Counted from the first letter of the stretch, positions 44,401 to 52,377 are shown. The stretch: 64,000 nucleotides of DNA from Mobiluncus sp034180645 (GCF_034180645.1 NZ_JAXFNY010000009.1:1-64000); one strand, 5' to 3'. The notes: generated from the sequence alone by a model not told the origin. Made by a program: numbers and translations.

Positions 44401-47400
44401 GCTCTACGCCCTTCATGGTCGTAGATTCATCCAACGACCAGGACACTTCGGCAGACACGCCGGCGGTGTTACCGCTCGGGGTCACCTCGCGGATGGAGCA
44501 CTTGGAACCGCTGGGTAGGTTGCCGGACGTCCAGGTCTTGTCAGCCGCGATATTGAACGTGATAGGAGCATCCTGGGTACCAATCTTGGACCCGTCCGGG
44601 GTCACACACCAGTACTCGAAGTTGTACTTGCCGTCAACAATCGCCGCGGTAGAGTCAGAGGCAATCGCCTTGGTGACGCTGAACTTGCCGTTCGCGTCAG
44701 AGTAGACGTTATCTACCTTGACCTCAACCACGTTGTCCTTTTCGACTACGAAGTCGTTCTCCGACAAGGTAGCCGACAGGGTCGAGCCTTCCTCGGTCTC
44801 TGCACCAGCCTGATCCTCGGTGATGTGGCACGTGTAGCCGACAGGGATGTTCTCTGCGAACTGGTATCCCTTATCGGTGACTTTCGTTACCTTGCCTTCC
44901 ACCTTTTGGGTGGCATCCTTCGGATCAGCACAGGTGTAGGTGAAGTCGTAAGACTCCTTCACCGTGATGTTCTTGGCGGCAGTAACCGACTTAATGATCT
45001 TAAACTTGCCCAGCTCACGCTCGTAAGTGTTGACTACCTCGACTGTCCGGCCCTTTTCGGTATTCAAAGTGACCGTGCCGGTCGCCTTGTCGGAAAGGAC
45101 GTTCTTGCCTTCCTTCATCTCCACGGTCCACTTGTGTCCGGCCACCTTCGCGCTGGCTTCAGATTCGGTGATGGTACAGGTCGCACCGACCGGAATCTTC
45201 ACACCGTTCACATCAGCGGTGAACTCGGCCTTGTCAGTGTTCTTAAAGGTCTTGCCGTCCATGATGACGTGGTCGGCGTTATCAGTCGGGTACTTACAAG
45301 TCGCCGAGAGTTTGACCGTCTTAGAGTCAACGTTGGTGTTCTCACCAGCCACGATGGTCTTGCTGACCACCAGCTTGGTGTCGGGCACCGTGAAGTCGTT
45401 GGTGGCGCCAACCATCAGCGCTTCATCTTCCTTATCCACGGTGAACGCCACGCCGTTGGGCTGGGCTTTCGCGTTAGTATCGAAAGGCTTTACTTCCTTG
45501 CCTTCAACCGGTTTAGCAGCGCCAACGGTCCACGTGGTCGTGGGCTCTTCATTAGCCTTAGCCACTACCGGTTTCTCCCACACGACACACTTGGTGCCTA
45601 CAGGGAGTTTCTCGACCTTGACCGGGTCGCTGCCGGCGCTCAGGTCGTAACCGACACCGTTCTTAACCGCTCCAGCCGGAGTTTGGCAGGAGTAGTTGAA
45701 GTAGAACTGCTCGGTGTGGTTGCCAGCGTTGTTACCGGTGAGGGCGGCCTTGTAGAACTTAAAGCCGGTCATCTTTTCGGTGTAAACGTTGGTAGCGGCG
45801 AACTGGAAGACGTTGCCTTGAGTCACGGTCTGTTCACCGGACGCCAGGTCCTTACCTGCCGGAACGAACGAGGTCGACACGTACTTCAACGGGTTCGCGT
45901 TCAGATCATTCACCAGCTGTTTGTTGGTGGCGTCCAGTTGAGCCTTCGGCTCAGCCACGGAACACTTGGAGTCCTTCGGCACCACAATCGCTGCCGATTC
46001 CTGACCGGGGGCTACTTCGATGAATTTAGCCTTGGCCTGGGAGCCAAACGGAGTGGCCTGAGTGTAGGTCTTACCGTTCGGGGCTGTACAGCTGTAGGTG
46101 AACTTAAAGGTGGCGCCGGGCTCAAAGACGGCTCCGCCCTGGACGACCTTCTTAATGGTGAAGCTCGCCTTGTCGTAATCCAAGGTGTTCTTAGCTTCCA
46201 GCTTCAACACCTGAGCCTTGCCATCCTTTTGTTCGGGAATGGTGAACTTCTTGTATTTTTCGTACTTTCCGGTGCCGTTGGCGAGGTCCGTCACCCAATC
46301 CGGGGTGACGGTGACGCCATCAATAGTGCCCGGGGTTTCCTTGATGTAGCAGGTGGTGCCGACCAAGATGTTGTCAACAGTCTTGGTTTCCCCAGCCTTC
46401 AAGTCCAGGGTGTCTTGGGTCTTAGCCTCGTCGTTACACTCGTAATCAAAAGTGAAGGTGGCGGGTTCAGCCTTGGCGTCGCCCTCAACACTCTTGGTGA
46501 CAGAGAACCCGCCGTACTTTGCTTTCACCGTGTTGGTGGCCACAACCTCCACTGCCGGCTTGGCGCCTTCCTTAATGACTACCCTGGCTTTGTTTTCACC
46601 TAGCGGCTCAGCATTGGTGTAGGAAACCTTGTTGGTAAAAGCCGCGTTAGGCGGGTTATCCTCTTGAATCGTGCACTCAGTATTTACCGGGTAGGACTTC
46701 ACCGGGTCAGACTTCGAGGGCCAGGTCTCGCCAGCCTTCAGGCTAAAGGTAGTCACGTCTTTACCGCAGGTGACGGTGAAATCGAAGGCCTTGTCCTCCT
46801 TCAGCGGGTTCGCACCGTCAGCCTTGACCTTCTTGGTCAGCGTGAACGAACCCATCTTATGTTCGTAGAGGTTGGTCGCCGTCACCACGACAGTTGCGCC
46901 GTTGGTCGGAACCTTGAACTTGAATTCATCAGCGGAGTTCTCCAACACGTTGGTTGCCGGGATTCCGGTTTGCCCGAAGGTCAAGGACTTAAAGATAGCC
47001 CCAGGCACGGCAGTGCTGCTCGGATTCTCGGTGATAGTACAGGTCATGCCGGCCTTAATGCCAGACGTGACGGCCACCGGAGCGCCATTAGCAGGGACAG
47101 GCTGGTACTTCCAACCTGTGTCCGCGTTCGCGCCCTGACACCGATAGCGCAGCAAGAAGTCCTGGTTGATGGATTCCTTATCTCCATTGTCGAACCTGGC
47201 CTCCTTTTGCAGGCTGAAGGCCGCATCGGCGGGCTGGTAGTAGTTGACGAACGCAACGGCATCGACGACGCCATTCTGAATCGGTTTCACCGCAATGGTG
47301 CTGAGCGGGCTGGTCACGCCCGAGGCATTCGTGGTGGATACCACGACGTCATAGCCCTGCGGAGCGACCGGCTGGGTTTCGGTGACCTTGCACTTGGTGC

Positions 47401-50400
47401 CTACCGGCAGACCCTTGACTTCATAGGTCCACAGGTCGTTATCCGTGTCGGTAGAGGCATCCTCGGGAAGCGAGAAACTTCCGCCAGCCACACCCTTGTC
47501 ACAGGTGTAGGTGAACTGGAACTTACCGCCGTTGGCAGCAGCCGCGGCATTCGCGTCGATGTTGCTGTCACCCTGGACTAACTTCATAACCTTGAAGCCG
47601 CCAGTCTGTTCCTCGTAAGTGTTGGTCGCGATGACTTTGATGTCACCAGCCTGACCCATCACGAACTTGACCGAGGAACCTACCGTCGCACCATCCGCAG
47701 TGGCGTTGGTGGCAGACCAATTGGGAGCGGACATGTTGACCGGAGCGGACCGGTAGGTTTCCTCGATAGTGCACTTGGTGCCGGGAGTGACATCAATGGG
47801 GCTGGGCGTTCCCGCCTGGGTGCTATCCGTATTGGCCGCGCCGCCCTTTGCGGGAGCGTAGAGGGTCGCTTTCGTTCCATCATCACAAGTGACTTGGAAG
47901 GTCACGTTGCCGCTAGCCTTATCGGTAGCACCAGTTGCAGCTTTCTCCAGGGTCAGCTGGGCCTTGTTCTTAACGATGTTAACGGTCTGGTCCGCGTGCT
48001 CACCGGTGTGCTTGGCGATGATATTGAGCTCACCGTAGGCAGAATCAATTTGTCCACCGCCGGCGTACTTCGGGTCAGAAGTCGCCAGGACTTCTTCGTA
48101 ATAGAACCAATCCCCGTCCTTAACCTCGGAAGCCTTCAACTGATACTTGAATTGCCCGGTCAAAGTGCCCTTGCCACTAATCGGGGCGTCGGCAGTTTGG
48201 GTGAACACCGTGGTGGTGACTCCGCCGCTAACTTTCTTAAGCGTGCCAATCAGGTACTTAGTAGCATTCGAACCTGTGTTGGCGGGGATGTTTTCATACG
48301 TCACATCATCGCTCAGGGTGATGACTTCATCCGTACGGGAGAACGTGGCGGTTTCTGCGCCACCGAGTACCGAGTCAGCGCCATTCACCTTCGCGGTGGT
48401 CTTAATTGAAGGCTTCGGTTCGGGAACGTGAGTCCAAGATACTTCCAGTAGCCCGGAGACGTCGAGGTTCTTTTTAGTAACTACGACCTGACCTTGTGTC
48501 GTTCCATTCGTAGCATCTACAAAGTATGCATCCTCAACGTTTTCGAGCATACCAGCAAAACCGATACTGAAGCTACCATGGTCGGTAATCTTGAGGGTTA
48601 CTCCGTTCGCTGCATCCTTCAAGCTAACCTTGTTGATAGGGTTACCGTTTTCATCTGTGGCACCCGCCACAGCGAGGTAAACGTTCTCACCAATAGCCTG
48701 AGCCTCGGCCGAATTCAAGTCATAATCGTTAAGCTTGACACGTAACAAGTATGCGCCATCAGGTGCCTGTTCCAAGGACACCTGATCCAGATGCATGGTT
48801 TCCAGAGCCTCAATAATATGCGCCTGCGGACGATTCTTGTACTCGGATTTAGCTTCCTCAATCAAAGCACTTAGCGTATTTAAACCACCGATCCAAGTAT
48901 AATTATTTCCATCAAATGTACCGAAATTATCGGGCAATCCCAACACAGTCATCCAAATGGCATTCTGATGCTTGCCATATTCTTTATTACCATGCTTTGC
49001 AAAATGCCAGGCAATAGCTTTAACTATTTCAGCTTTCTCGGGATTATTCTTTGCCCATTCAATAGTAGTTTGGGACGGATTTGTATAAAACTCATGATTT
49101 TTACCTGTGTCCAAGCTCTGCATTGGTTCAACACAGAATGAAGATTCGCCATTAGTCGTGATGGTTACACCATCATTATCTGAATACATGGGAATCTTCT
49201 TTGTGGTTTCATTGGTATCTTTCTTTACCAACCACCAAACATTCGACTCTTTTCCATGGTGTGCCGCATTAACGTTCTTTACCAGAATCAGGCTACCAAC
49301 CGGGACAATAGGACCGTTCTGTTCACAGTAATCCAAACCCACAAAACTTGAAGTAGAGCCCGATTCCTCATATTTCTTTTCTAACCAGTCCTGGCCCTGC
49401 TTGCGCAGATTATCGAACTGGGCGTTGAGGTTATCCACCATCTTTGCCTTGGTGACAGCATCAATGTTATGTGCAGCCACAAACTGGTCCAGTTGATCCA
49501 TCACATCCGCTTTAGCGTCATCAACCTGTTTATTAAAGGCGGCAATAGCGGTGTCTTTGTCCACGCTGGGATCAAACTTGAGCTTGATTTCTTTCATCGT
49601 GGGCTCAAATTTGTAAGCGAACGCAACCGCGCCGGAAGTAGCCGTTGCGGTCGGGGTGGGGGTCGTCGGCGCCTTATTTGGACCGGTCACCGGAGTGGGA
49701 ATGGAAGGATCCGATGAAGGTTCCGAAGTCTGAGGGGCAGGCTCAACCGGATCCTCAGTATTGGCGGGAAGCTGCGCGGTGCTGGCCGAACCGGTGGACT
49801 CGGTGGAGGAACCCGGGTCGCTGGAGGGGTCGGAAGTCTGAGCAAAAATACGCGCCTGAGTCGCACCCGTATCTGCAGGAGCGCCAGCCGCTGCCATCGC
49901 TTCGCCTTCGATGTGCTCCAGGCTCAGGGTGAGAGTATCCTCATCTTCCTCAGGCTCAGCAGAGGAAACAGTAGAACGGTTGGAGGAAGCCGCCTTGCTG
50001 GGAGAAGAAGACTGATTGAAGGAGACTAAAGAGGAACCACTCGGGTAGAGCACCCAAGCACCAAAAGCATGGTCATACCTCTTTTCAAGCTTAACGTCTC
50101 TATTGCCTCGGTCGGGATGAACCTCCTGCAAACCTTGATCGTTGGAGAAATAGGCATAGGTTTTTTTGTTTTTTCCTCCGCCAACAGTGGTGATGCTACT
50201 GTATTTAATTATGCACTCTTTTGGTAGATATTGTGCGGTAAACTCTCCGACCTGGGTTGTTTTACCGTAATTTAAAGCGGCCTCAGCCTGGTCCTCAGTG
50301 GAGAACAAATCCATCTTCACTGCAACGCCAAAACTTTTACCCTGAACCTGAGTACCACTTACCACACCATTTCCGTCGCTAACGGTCACTGTGGGCTTTA

Positions 50401-50590
50401 CCGAAGCCTGGGCTGCCGGAGTGGCCGCCAGAGAGGGCATAACCAAGCCGCCAACGGCCCACGCCACGGCGATAGCCGAAGCTATAACCCCCGCGGTCCA
50501 GTTCCGGCTCTTTTTACCTTTTTGCTTATAGCTCACCAAAGTGGGCTTTCCGGGCTGATTTTGCCGCGGTTTCTTGGCTATAGCACTCAT
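35495..50590 (-). CDS. Giant sortase-anchored adhesin: thioester domain, DUF5979 and VaFE ester-bond repeats
   Basis: About 5031 residues from ATG 50590, nine bases after GGAGG. A basic N-terminus and Sec signal peptide (hydrophobic ~30-60) lead to a Ser/Thr/Pro-rich region (~200-330), a helical segment (~340-420) and a thioester domain with Cys486 (SFCVEP) and Gln542 (KHQNAIW), which can bind host amines covalently. Then come 11 DUF5979-like domains (~870-2265; each VTK..., C..., C(T/S)I.E, ATN) and two divergent domains. About 12 VaFE domains follow (~2580-4240; TTA..., VAFE, HxDxxDxxQTV), then two more DUF5979 interleaved with three VaFE. VaFE domains form internal Thr-Gln ester bonds that stiffen the stalk. 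The end is a Pro-rich wall-spanning segment, LARTG (codons 35600-35614), a membrane helix and RRKRQSDAQ. Confidence 0.93.
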   Translation of the reverse strand: MSAIAKKPRQNQPGKPTLVSYKQKGKKSRNWTAGVIASAIAVAWAVGGLVMPSLAATPAAQASVKPTVTVSDGNGVVSGTQVQGKSFGVAVKMDLFSTEDQAEAALNYGKTTQVGEFTAQYLPKECIIKYSSITTVGGGKNKKTYAYFSNDQGLQEVHPDRGNRDVKLEKRYDHAFGAWVLYPSGSSLVSFNQSSSPSKAASSNRSTVSSAEPEEDEDTLTLSLEHIEGEAMAAAGAPADTGATQARIFAQTSDPSSDPGSSTESTGSASTAQLPANTEDPVEPAPQTSEPSSDPSIPTPVTGPNKAPTTPTPTATATSGAVAFAYKFEPTMKEIKLKFDPSVDKDTAIAAFNKQVDDAKADVMDQLDQFVAAHNIDAVTKAKMVDNLNAQFDNLRKQGQDWLEKKYEESGSTSSFVGLDYCEQNGPIVPVGSLILVKNVNAAHHGKESNVWWLVKKDTNETTKKIPMYSDNDGVTITTNGESSFCVEPMQSLDTGKNHEFYTNPSQTTIEWAKNNPEKAEIVKAIAWHFAKHGNKEYGKHQNAIWMTVLGLPDNFGTFDGNNYTWIGGLNTLSALIEEAKSEYKNRPQAHIIEALETMHLDQVSLEQAPDGAYLLRVKLNDYDLNSAEAQAIGENVYLAVAGATDENGNPINKVSLKDAANGVTLKITDHGSFSIGFAGMLENVEDAYFVDATNGTTQGQVVVTKKNLDVSGLLEVSWTHVPEPKPSIKTTAKVNGADSVLGGAETATFSRTDEVITLSDDVTYENIPANTGSNATKYLIGTLKKVSGGVTTTVFTQTADAPISGKGTLTGQFKYQLKASEVKDGDWFYYEEVLATSDPKYAGGGQIDSAYGELNIIAKHTGEHADQTVNIVKNKAQLTLEKAATGATDKASGNVTFQVTCDDGTKATLYAPAKGGAANTDSTQAGTPSPIDVTPGTKCTIEETYRSAPVNMSAPNWSATNATADGATVGSSVKFVMGQAGDIKVIATNTYEEQTGGFKVMKLVQGDSNIDANAAAAANGGKFQFTYTCDKGVAGGSFSLPEDASTDTDNDLWTYEVKGLPVGTKCKVTETQPVAPQGYDVVVSTTNASGVTSPLSTIAVKPIQNGVVDAVAFVNYYQPADAAFSLQKEARFDNGDKESINQDFLLRYRCQGANADTGWKYQPVPANGAPVAVTSGIKAGMTCTITENPSSTAVPGAIFKSLTFGQTGIPATNVLENSADEFKFKVPTNGATVVVTATNLYEHKMGSFTLTKKVKADGANPLKEDKAFDFTVTCGKDVTTFSLKAGETWPSKSDPVKSYPVNTECTIQEDNPPNAAFTNKVSYTNAEPLGENKARVVIKEGAKPAVEVVATNTVKAKYGGFSVTKSVEGDAKAEPATFTFDYECNDEAKTQDTLDLKAGETKTVDNILVGTTCYIKETPGTIDGVTVTPDWVTDLANGTGKYEKYKKFTIPEQKDGKAQVLKLEAKNTLDYDKASFTIKKVVQGGAVFEPGATFKFTYSCTAPNGKTYTQATPFGSQAKAKFIEVAPGQESAAIVVPKDSKCSVAEPKAQLDATNKQLVNDLNANPLKYVSTSFVPAGKDLASGEQTVTQGNVFQFAATNVYTEKMTGFKFYKAALTGNNAGNHTEQFYFNYSCQTPAGAVKNGVGYDLSAGSDPVKVEKLPVGTKCVVWEKPVVAKANEEPTTTWTVGAAKPVEGKEVKPFDTNAKAQPNGVAFTVDKEDEALMVGATNDFTVPDTKLVVSKTIVAGENTNVDSKTVKLSATCKYPTDNADHVIMDGKTFKNTDKAEFTADVNGVKIPVGATCTITESEASAKVAGHKWTVEMKEGKNVLSDKATGTVTLNTEKGRTVEVVNTYERELGKFKIIKSVTAAKNITVKESYDFTYTCADPKDATQKVEGKVTKVTDKGYQFAENIPVGYTCHITEDQAGAETEEGSTLSATLSENDFVVEKDNVVEVKVDNVYSDANGKFSVTKAIASDSTAAIVDGKYNFEYWCVTPDGSKIGTQDAPITFNIAADKTWTSGNLPSGSKCSIREVTPSGNTAGVSAEVSWSLDESTTMKGVEPTPYTAVGAEGNFVFGAEGATAGKFVIGKDGTTTSLNATNKLTYKEVKLSLQKVAEATSANGRLDYSEDNFNKRQQYNEYYRYMNRNYVNMHVTCKSGNDTVVDKTVKVDVNGNALDFGTVPYNSKCTVAELDDQSFNDRNALLYGNWRHKAEISATDANGKALASPVKYAFDMLGPDEEKAAITFDVTSEANVSVKMVNKWDCYASIETVLDAPGQEATANGQRVFKDGIKVIDIKPNQDRVKLTDKVTLKNVTEDQTYTVVERLYSTKMAGKTGIFDAGYLNWKSEGGANWDYYAEEVTVPYGANDFTKEISFTIPVSLLKEHPEGIAAGIMVFNGGNPMQLNQACAKCRAYGSELTLPKGQSIVPQFEPEMWTIANDRTTNSRVMSTNEKDVPTQKLTDNLKYTRVSAGDYYLYGRLVQTDDTSKSAVDNYKKIAVPAGQNFFGNNEAVNEFTLETANLTPGATYVMFEYMLPADVDVNSLASKTPAELQAMSKAANLPFHADVKDICQKLYTPKLKTTASIDKPVTPAVSDDATVTVKDVVKWNNLAGGRTYTVTGTLHVKDADGNDAGALNDPGATATKTFTVNGPRDALVKEGEVELTFTVKAKSLKTQTVVAFEEVKDGDVVVATHADITDEDQTVYSPSIGTTASVKNGAPTTQNINGKDVTRNATVDMSNAKPVKDSKTKELSDVVVTDEVAYNSIAPGNYVMYGELTKINNKSTTTVQTAHQTLTVAKGAASGKMELTFPGVKVVSGEKYVVFEKLYKADDFDQTAGKPKSGATAVAEHADPKDEAQTVYVPGVTTDAYNGAGKPGDKYVDVTKDFTINDKVTASGLIPGKTYEVTGELKIKDGSAEGQSTGITQTGTITADAKGNGETVLTFTVTAQQAADLGLIGKPIVAFEDLKHEGKTIAVHHDINDGDQTVYNGSMGTSAVDKSDENQTMTPGQKDATIVDTVTFTGKFEPKHNYTLVGELHYVNTDNGAKTLGEKVPGVTVAPKSVTAGADGTIADQKMEFKVPADSIKAGKSMVVVEKLFDGKNTTGTPVITHEDPNDAAQTITVNPVEIDTTAYDGTSKDPKDKNLEAAKDGSVTIWDLVDYKGLEIGKEYTITGTLHYQADATLADGTQVKAGDAIDAKYVTTEPVTFTANKPNSTDKDAFQVIVKFTVQRAGLATAPVVVFEDLKQGETPLATHTDINDDNQIVYPPSITTVAQTADGAKMIQVNPDAKKQGNVTITDTVDWKVAAPGTYTLKGQLMEVKDGKLVSETPVATGNEVTITVEKGEFSGTNSEMKFTLKADKILAANKAGHSFVVYEQLVGKDGKPIATHEDPASPEQTVTLGSLDTTATDAADGDQVVDNTGDVVITDRVDYTGLNPAQNYTLKGELKDKATGDTVKLSDGSLVESTIEVGPGTGNDIDPSGAGFFEIQFSVPAGVILGKQVVAFETVLKDGKEFLIHHDINDDSQTIWAPKLATKARAEGDRGLVIADAKSTVKDTVTFTNMKVGETYVVVGELWNKTQNKSTGIKVTSKSFKADKATWTENDFMTFEIPAGTVAENDELVVFETLYLGEKADGPAESTHRDPNDPAQTVGSGVKPGIKTVLSVDGNRAAGTAVPTVPVESKQLVDTVSYVGLTPSVSYTLNATLMEIGLDGKVTDTGITGTATFTPDKASGTQQVGFNAIPEGTLKPGYKYVAYEQLIRNDKPNEPPLKHEDPKDSDQTVKTAYNPTIETDLTQDGTQVIATDAALDLQDKVQMKGLIKGEKYVLVSRLVYNAGQPNETVLADGLERFTADSVDMTKDIKFNVTADKLKAPMEAAKAAGSELKLVAYEYLTRASLVTGDDATIKASVTDTTKWDTKHADPNDGRQTVTVVDVPRIGTKLEYEGQKVVWEGDNVKLIDHVEFFNLLPDTEYTLSGSLMGIAADGTVSDTGVVGTGKFTTPKATNGATRVNGTIKDGTAATVEFTVPLSVLKANDKLVAFESLQLKGQPVADHNDPNDENQTVKVKHPGVGTEASYDGKSNLTVWKGVNKEGKKAPETYTVHDVIRMANVEEGKTYALDGQVYSKIAYSNGDKTALATNAKTVKVTESMAVDPNADEIAKYGKDVKVYETTMDITVKATDIKADGDKLVVFEQLWAEGTYESADGGKVTPKGDNKPVAVHNEITADSQSINVNRPEFGSLTLTKAVTGWDENTANVERTNAKYVFTVTCTEKGSTDTITLHEGESATIDGIPVGDKCTISENVQNAEEQAGLKDTVKFTEANGVTVESTKNGEGTVIVGGTPNGTTRVANVTVTAENVFTNEVSIGTHTTGKFDKKASNGDTITDLVKYQNLQGGEYLLHTYFVEYDKAGQAHKIDYVPSEVRKVTVVGGYAVGGHNGTWTIDMKVPTELIQEHKTVVLWEDLYRMPQDRDAFEAQLSKLPTGKTAAGLIASHHEENLASGAGTQWLEVSTHFGGFQVTKVIKTDADMPADVVGKIPTTWNFTYKAKVPDGKTAKEGTALEGSFNLTVDPNNPTKAVSQKFDGFPMGTDITITETDAKAQIPTQAKWKVTWKSEGWTDGAEGTTKNFKITPASTVSVTALNEFSLVKPTLATVARTADDGKMLKPSEDTAVVDTVTYTNLVEGRDYWLKTELVYVDDTADPNDNQPVLGADGNPLVKWTKVTAETDNSEWVVDRDNPMVVPADANPDADVVFFESLYEMTKDGGQPKAEDKPIVEHRDNSDEKQIITRRPALDLQTTAELSGAKAITAGESATVNDKVTYSGLKAGAEYTLVGTLVKKSDGSIVGSPVTVAGLKAEADGSGSWKMSIPLTAKDTAGLTNGEKLVVFEKAYVGNLPKAGTAPAGTYTPILAHEDLEDASQTVNVVKPTTPPHTPGTPGTPYTPGTTPPSSSTTPPPPPVESETTNPPSTPPTIPVAPATTLPPMHPKVPPTLARTGAQAAIFGGLSILMIAAGAGIGLLAARRKRQSDAQ

Positions 50591-50670
50591 GCTCAAATAC
50601 CTCCATTTGTTAGCCATTTCTTCGGTCTGGACCCTGGTGGGGACACTTCACCTGCTTATATACAGTGATA

Positions 50671-50699
50671 AGAATACCAGGTTTCCCAGCTATCTCCAA
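50671..50699 (-). promoter_or_regulatory. Predicted promoter of the giant adhesin gene
   Basis: On the minus strand TTGGAG (50694-50699) and TATTCT (50671-50676) are 17 bp apart, placing the start of transcription near 50664 and a ~75-base leader before the ATG at 50590. No alternative better match lies in the leader. Confidence 0.45.
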
Positions 50700-51336
50700 G
50701 AGTACTTCCAGGATTGTGCTGACAATCTGACTATCACTCCAGAGTCGTTCGGTAAACCCCAGTATTGCTTTAGGAAAACTCAGCTTAACCGGGCAAAATT
50801 CGCCAAAAATAGCGGCAGTTTTCAGCACCCTCCAAGAATGCGAAGCTGAGTTTGTCACCTCGAACCGGGGTCTCAAAACCGCAAATAAACAGTAAAAAGT
50901 GCGGTTTTCTGCAAAATTCCCCAGTATTTTCCGCAAATCTTAAAATAACCTTAAAAATCGAATTCGAACCTGAGAATGAAGCCTCCCACCGGCGCTTTTG
51001 CCATCTAATCCGACCCGCAACACCACCGCTGCGGAACCGACCTGGTGAAAACGCCTTCGTTCTCGAACACAACTCCCCGCCTAGGCGATGCCGGAAAAAC
51101 GACCAGACATTTCCAGGATTCCTTCAGCCTACACGAGGCCCCGGTTTCAGATAATGAAACGGGAAAACCCTCAGATATGGATAGAAATCCCCAAAATCCG
51201 CGAAAAATCCCGGTGAAAGAATTTAGAAAAACAACTTGTAATTTCCTGAAAATCGGGTATAGTTGACTGTATAGCGGCGTTGATGCTGGACTTGTCCGTT
51301 ATCAACTGTCCGCGGGGAGAGAAATTTGGAGGAACC
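50700..51336. other. AT-richer divergent intergenic region
   Basis: No gene I can support in ~640 bp. It holds the upstream region of the adhesin (minus) and of the small secreted protein (plus). Toward the right end TTGTAA (near 51235) and TATAGT (near 51258) sit about 16-17 bp apart and could be the promoter of the small gene at 51337. Short open frames here are on both strands and lack ribosome sites and protein-like composition. Confidence 0.5.
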
Positions 51337-51522
51337 ATGCAGACACAAAAGAAGGGCGTATTTGCCGCAGTGGTGTTAGCCCTAGTGGTAGCTTTGAGCA
51401 CCCTACTGCCTGCTCAGGCTGCCGACCACGAAACCAAACTGACCGGAAACACTCAAGTACAGCCCGTAGAAATCTCCTACGGCAGCTACGAACAGGTTCT
51501 GGTGGAGGTCAGCGCCGACTAA
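51337..51522 (+). CDS. Small secreted protein (61 residues) divergent from the adhesin
   Basis: The start is ATG 51337 with TTGGAGGAACC just upstream. The N-terminal signal peptide MQTQKKGVFAAVVLALVVAL plus STLLPAQA ends in an AxA cleavage site, leaving a mature peptide of ~33 residues (DHETKLTGNTQVQPVEISYG then SYEQVLVEVSAD). No family is recognised. A good promoter, ribosome site and terminator around it argue that it is a real gene. Being divergent from the surface adhesin, it may share regulation, but that is only positional. Confidence 0.7.
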   Translation: MQTQKKGVFAAVVLALVVALSTLLPAQAADHETKLTGNTQVQPVEISYGSYEQVLVEVSAD

Positions 51523-51543
51523 CGCAGTCAGCCACAGCCTCAT

Positions 51544-51566
51544 GACCCGCCGCAAAACGGTGGGTC
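51544..51566 (+). terminator. Rho-independent terminator of the small secreted-protein gene
   Basis: GACCCGCCG pairs with CGGTGGGTC (one G-U) around CAAAA, followed by TATTTTCTT. It lies 22 bp after the stop at 51522. Confidence 0.8.
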
Positions 51567-51891
51567 TATTTTCTTATACGCAGCGGGTTTTAGGCTGCTG
51601 AGGTTTTACACCACAGGTTATGGGATTGCCGATTTTGCACTGCTGATATTGCGCCGTCGATTTCGCTTCCTCCCGATTTCCTCTCCTGCCGACCGCGCCC
51701 CGAACCCACTTCGGGCTACGATAGCCTTACAGGCCTCAGTACGCGCCCCGTCCTAATGAGCACTTTGACCCGGCGAACACCAAGCTCGGGCCGACCCAGA
51801 TTCGGCGCGCGCCCCGGCCTTGTGCGCGCCCCGGCCTTGTGCAGACCTAACCCTGCGCGAACCCTAACCGCATACCCAGAAGGAGGAACGT
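51567..51891. other. Intergenic region without recognisable gene
   Basis: About 325 bp between the terminator and the YbaK-type gene. I see no ribosome-site-supported frame. A short tandem GCGCCCCGGCCTTGTGC-type duplication occurs near 51810-51845. The ribosome site GAAGGAGG of the next gene is at its end. Confidence 0.5.
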
Positions 51892-52377
51892 ATGGAACGC
51901 AACAAGATACTGGAAACCTTGCAGGAACACGGCGTCGAATACAAGCTGGTGGAACACCCGCCGGCCACGACCATCGAGCTGGCGGACGAATATATCGAGG
52001 GCCACGAGGGCGTGCGCACCAAGAGCCTGTTCTTGACCAACCGCAAGAAAACCCGCACGTATCTTTTAATTACGGACGAGTATAAACAGATTGACCTGAA
52101 AGGTTTTGCCGGCGAAGTCGGGGAAAGCCGCCTGTCCTTCGGATCCGGAGAGCTGCTGGCTCAAACCCTCAGGCTGGAGCCCGGAGTCGTCTCGCCCCTC
52201 GGAATGATTGACCCCGACCACCGTTCAGTCGCGCTCTACCTGGACAAAACCATGATGCAGGAGGACATTTTTACTTTCCACCCGGGCGACAACCGCGCCA
52301 CCCTGTTCCTGGGGACTCAGGATTTCCTGCGGCTCTATGACGAGCTGGGGATTGATTACCATTTGGTGGAGGTGTAA
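51892..52377 (+). CDS. YbaK/ProX-type prolyl-tRNA editing (deacylase) protein
   Basis: This 161-residue single-domain protein begins MERNKILETLQEHGVEYKLV and shows the family pattern: HPPATTIELADEYIEGHEG, VRTKSLFLTNRKK (with the conserved Lys), SFGSGELL, PGVVSPLGMIDPDHRSV and a final LGTQDFLRL. ProX/YbaK proteins hydrolyse mischarged tRNA(Pro), usually Ala- or Cys-tRNA(Pro), acting in trans to ProRS. Length is normal. GAAGGAGGAACGT precedes the ATG. It is a stand-alone gene. Confidence 0.9.
   Translation: MERNKILETLQEHGVEYKLVEHPPATTIELADEYIEGHEGVRTKSLFLTNRKKTRTYLLITDEYKQIDLKGFAGEVGESRLSFGSGELLAQTLRLEPGVVSPLGMIDPDHRSVALYLDKTMMQEDIFTFHPGDNRATLFLGTQDFLRLYDELGIDYHLVEV

Noticed and set aside
35594..47581. 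Very long open frames on the plus strand (up to ~900 codons) opposite the giant adhesin gene
   Set aside because: They are antisense to a gene with clear domains, have low-complexity R/H/G-rich translations and no ribosome sites. They result from the strong codon bias of the adhesin repeats.
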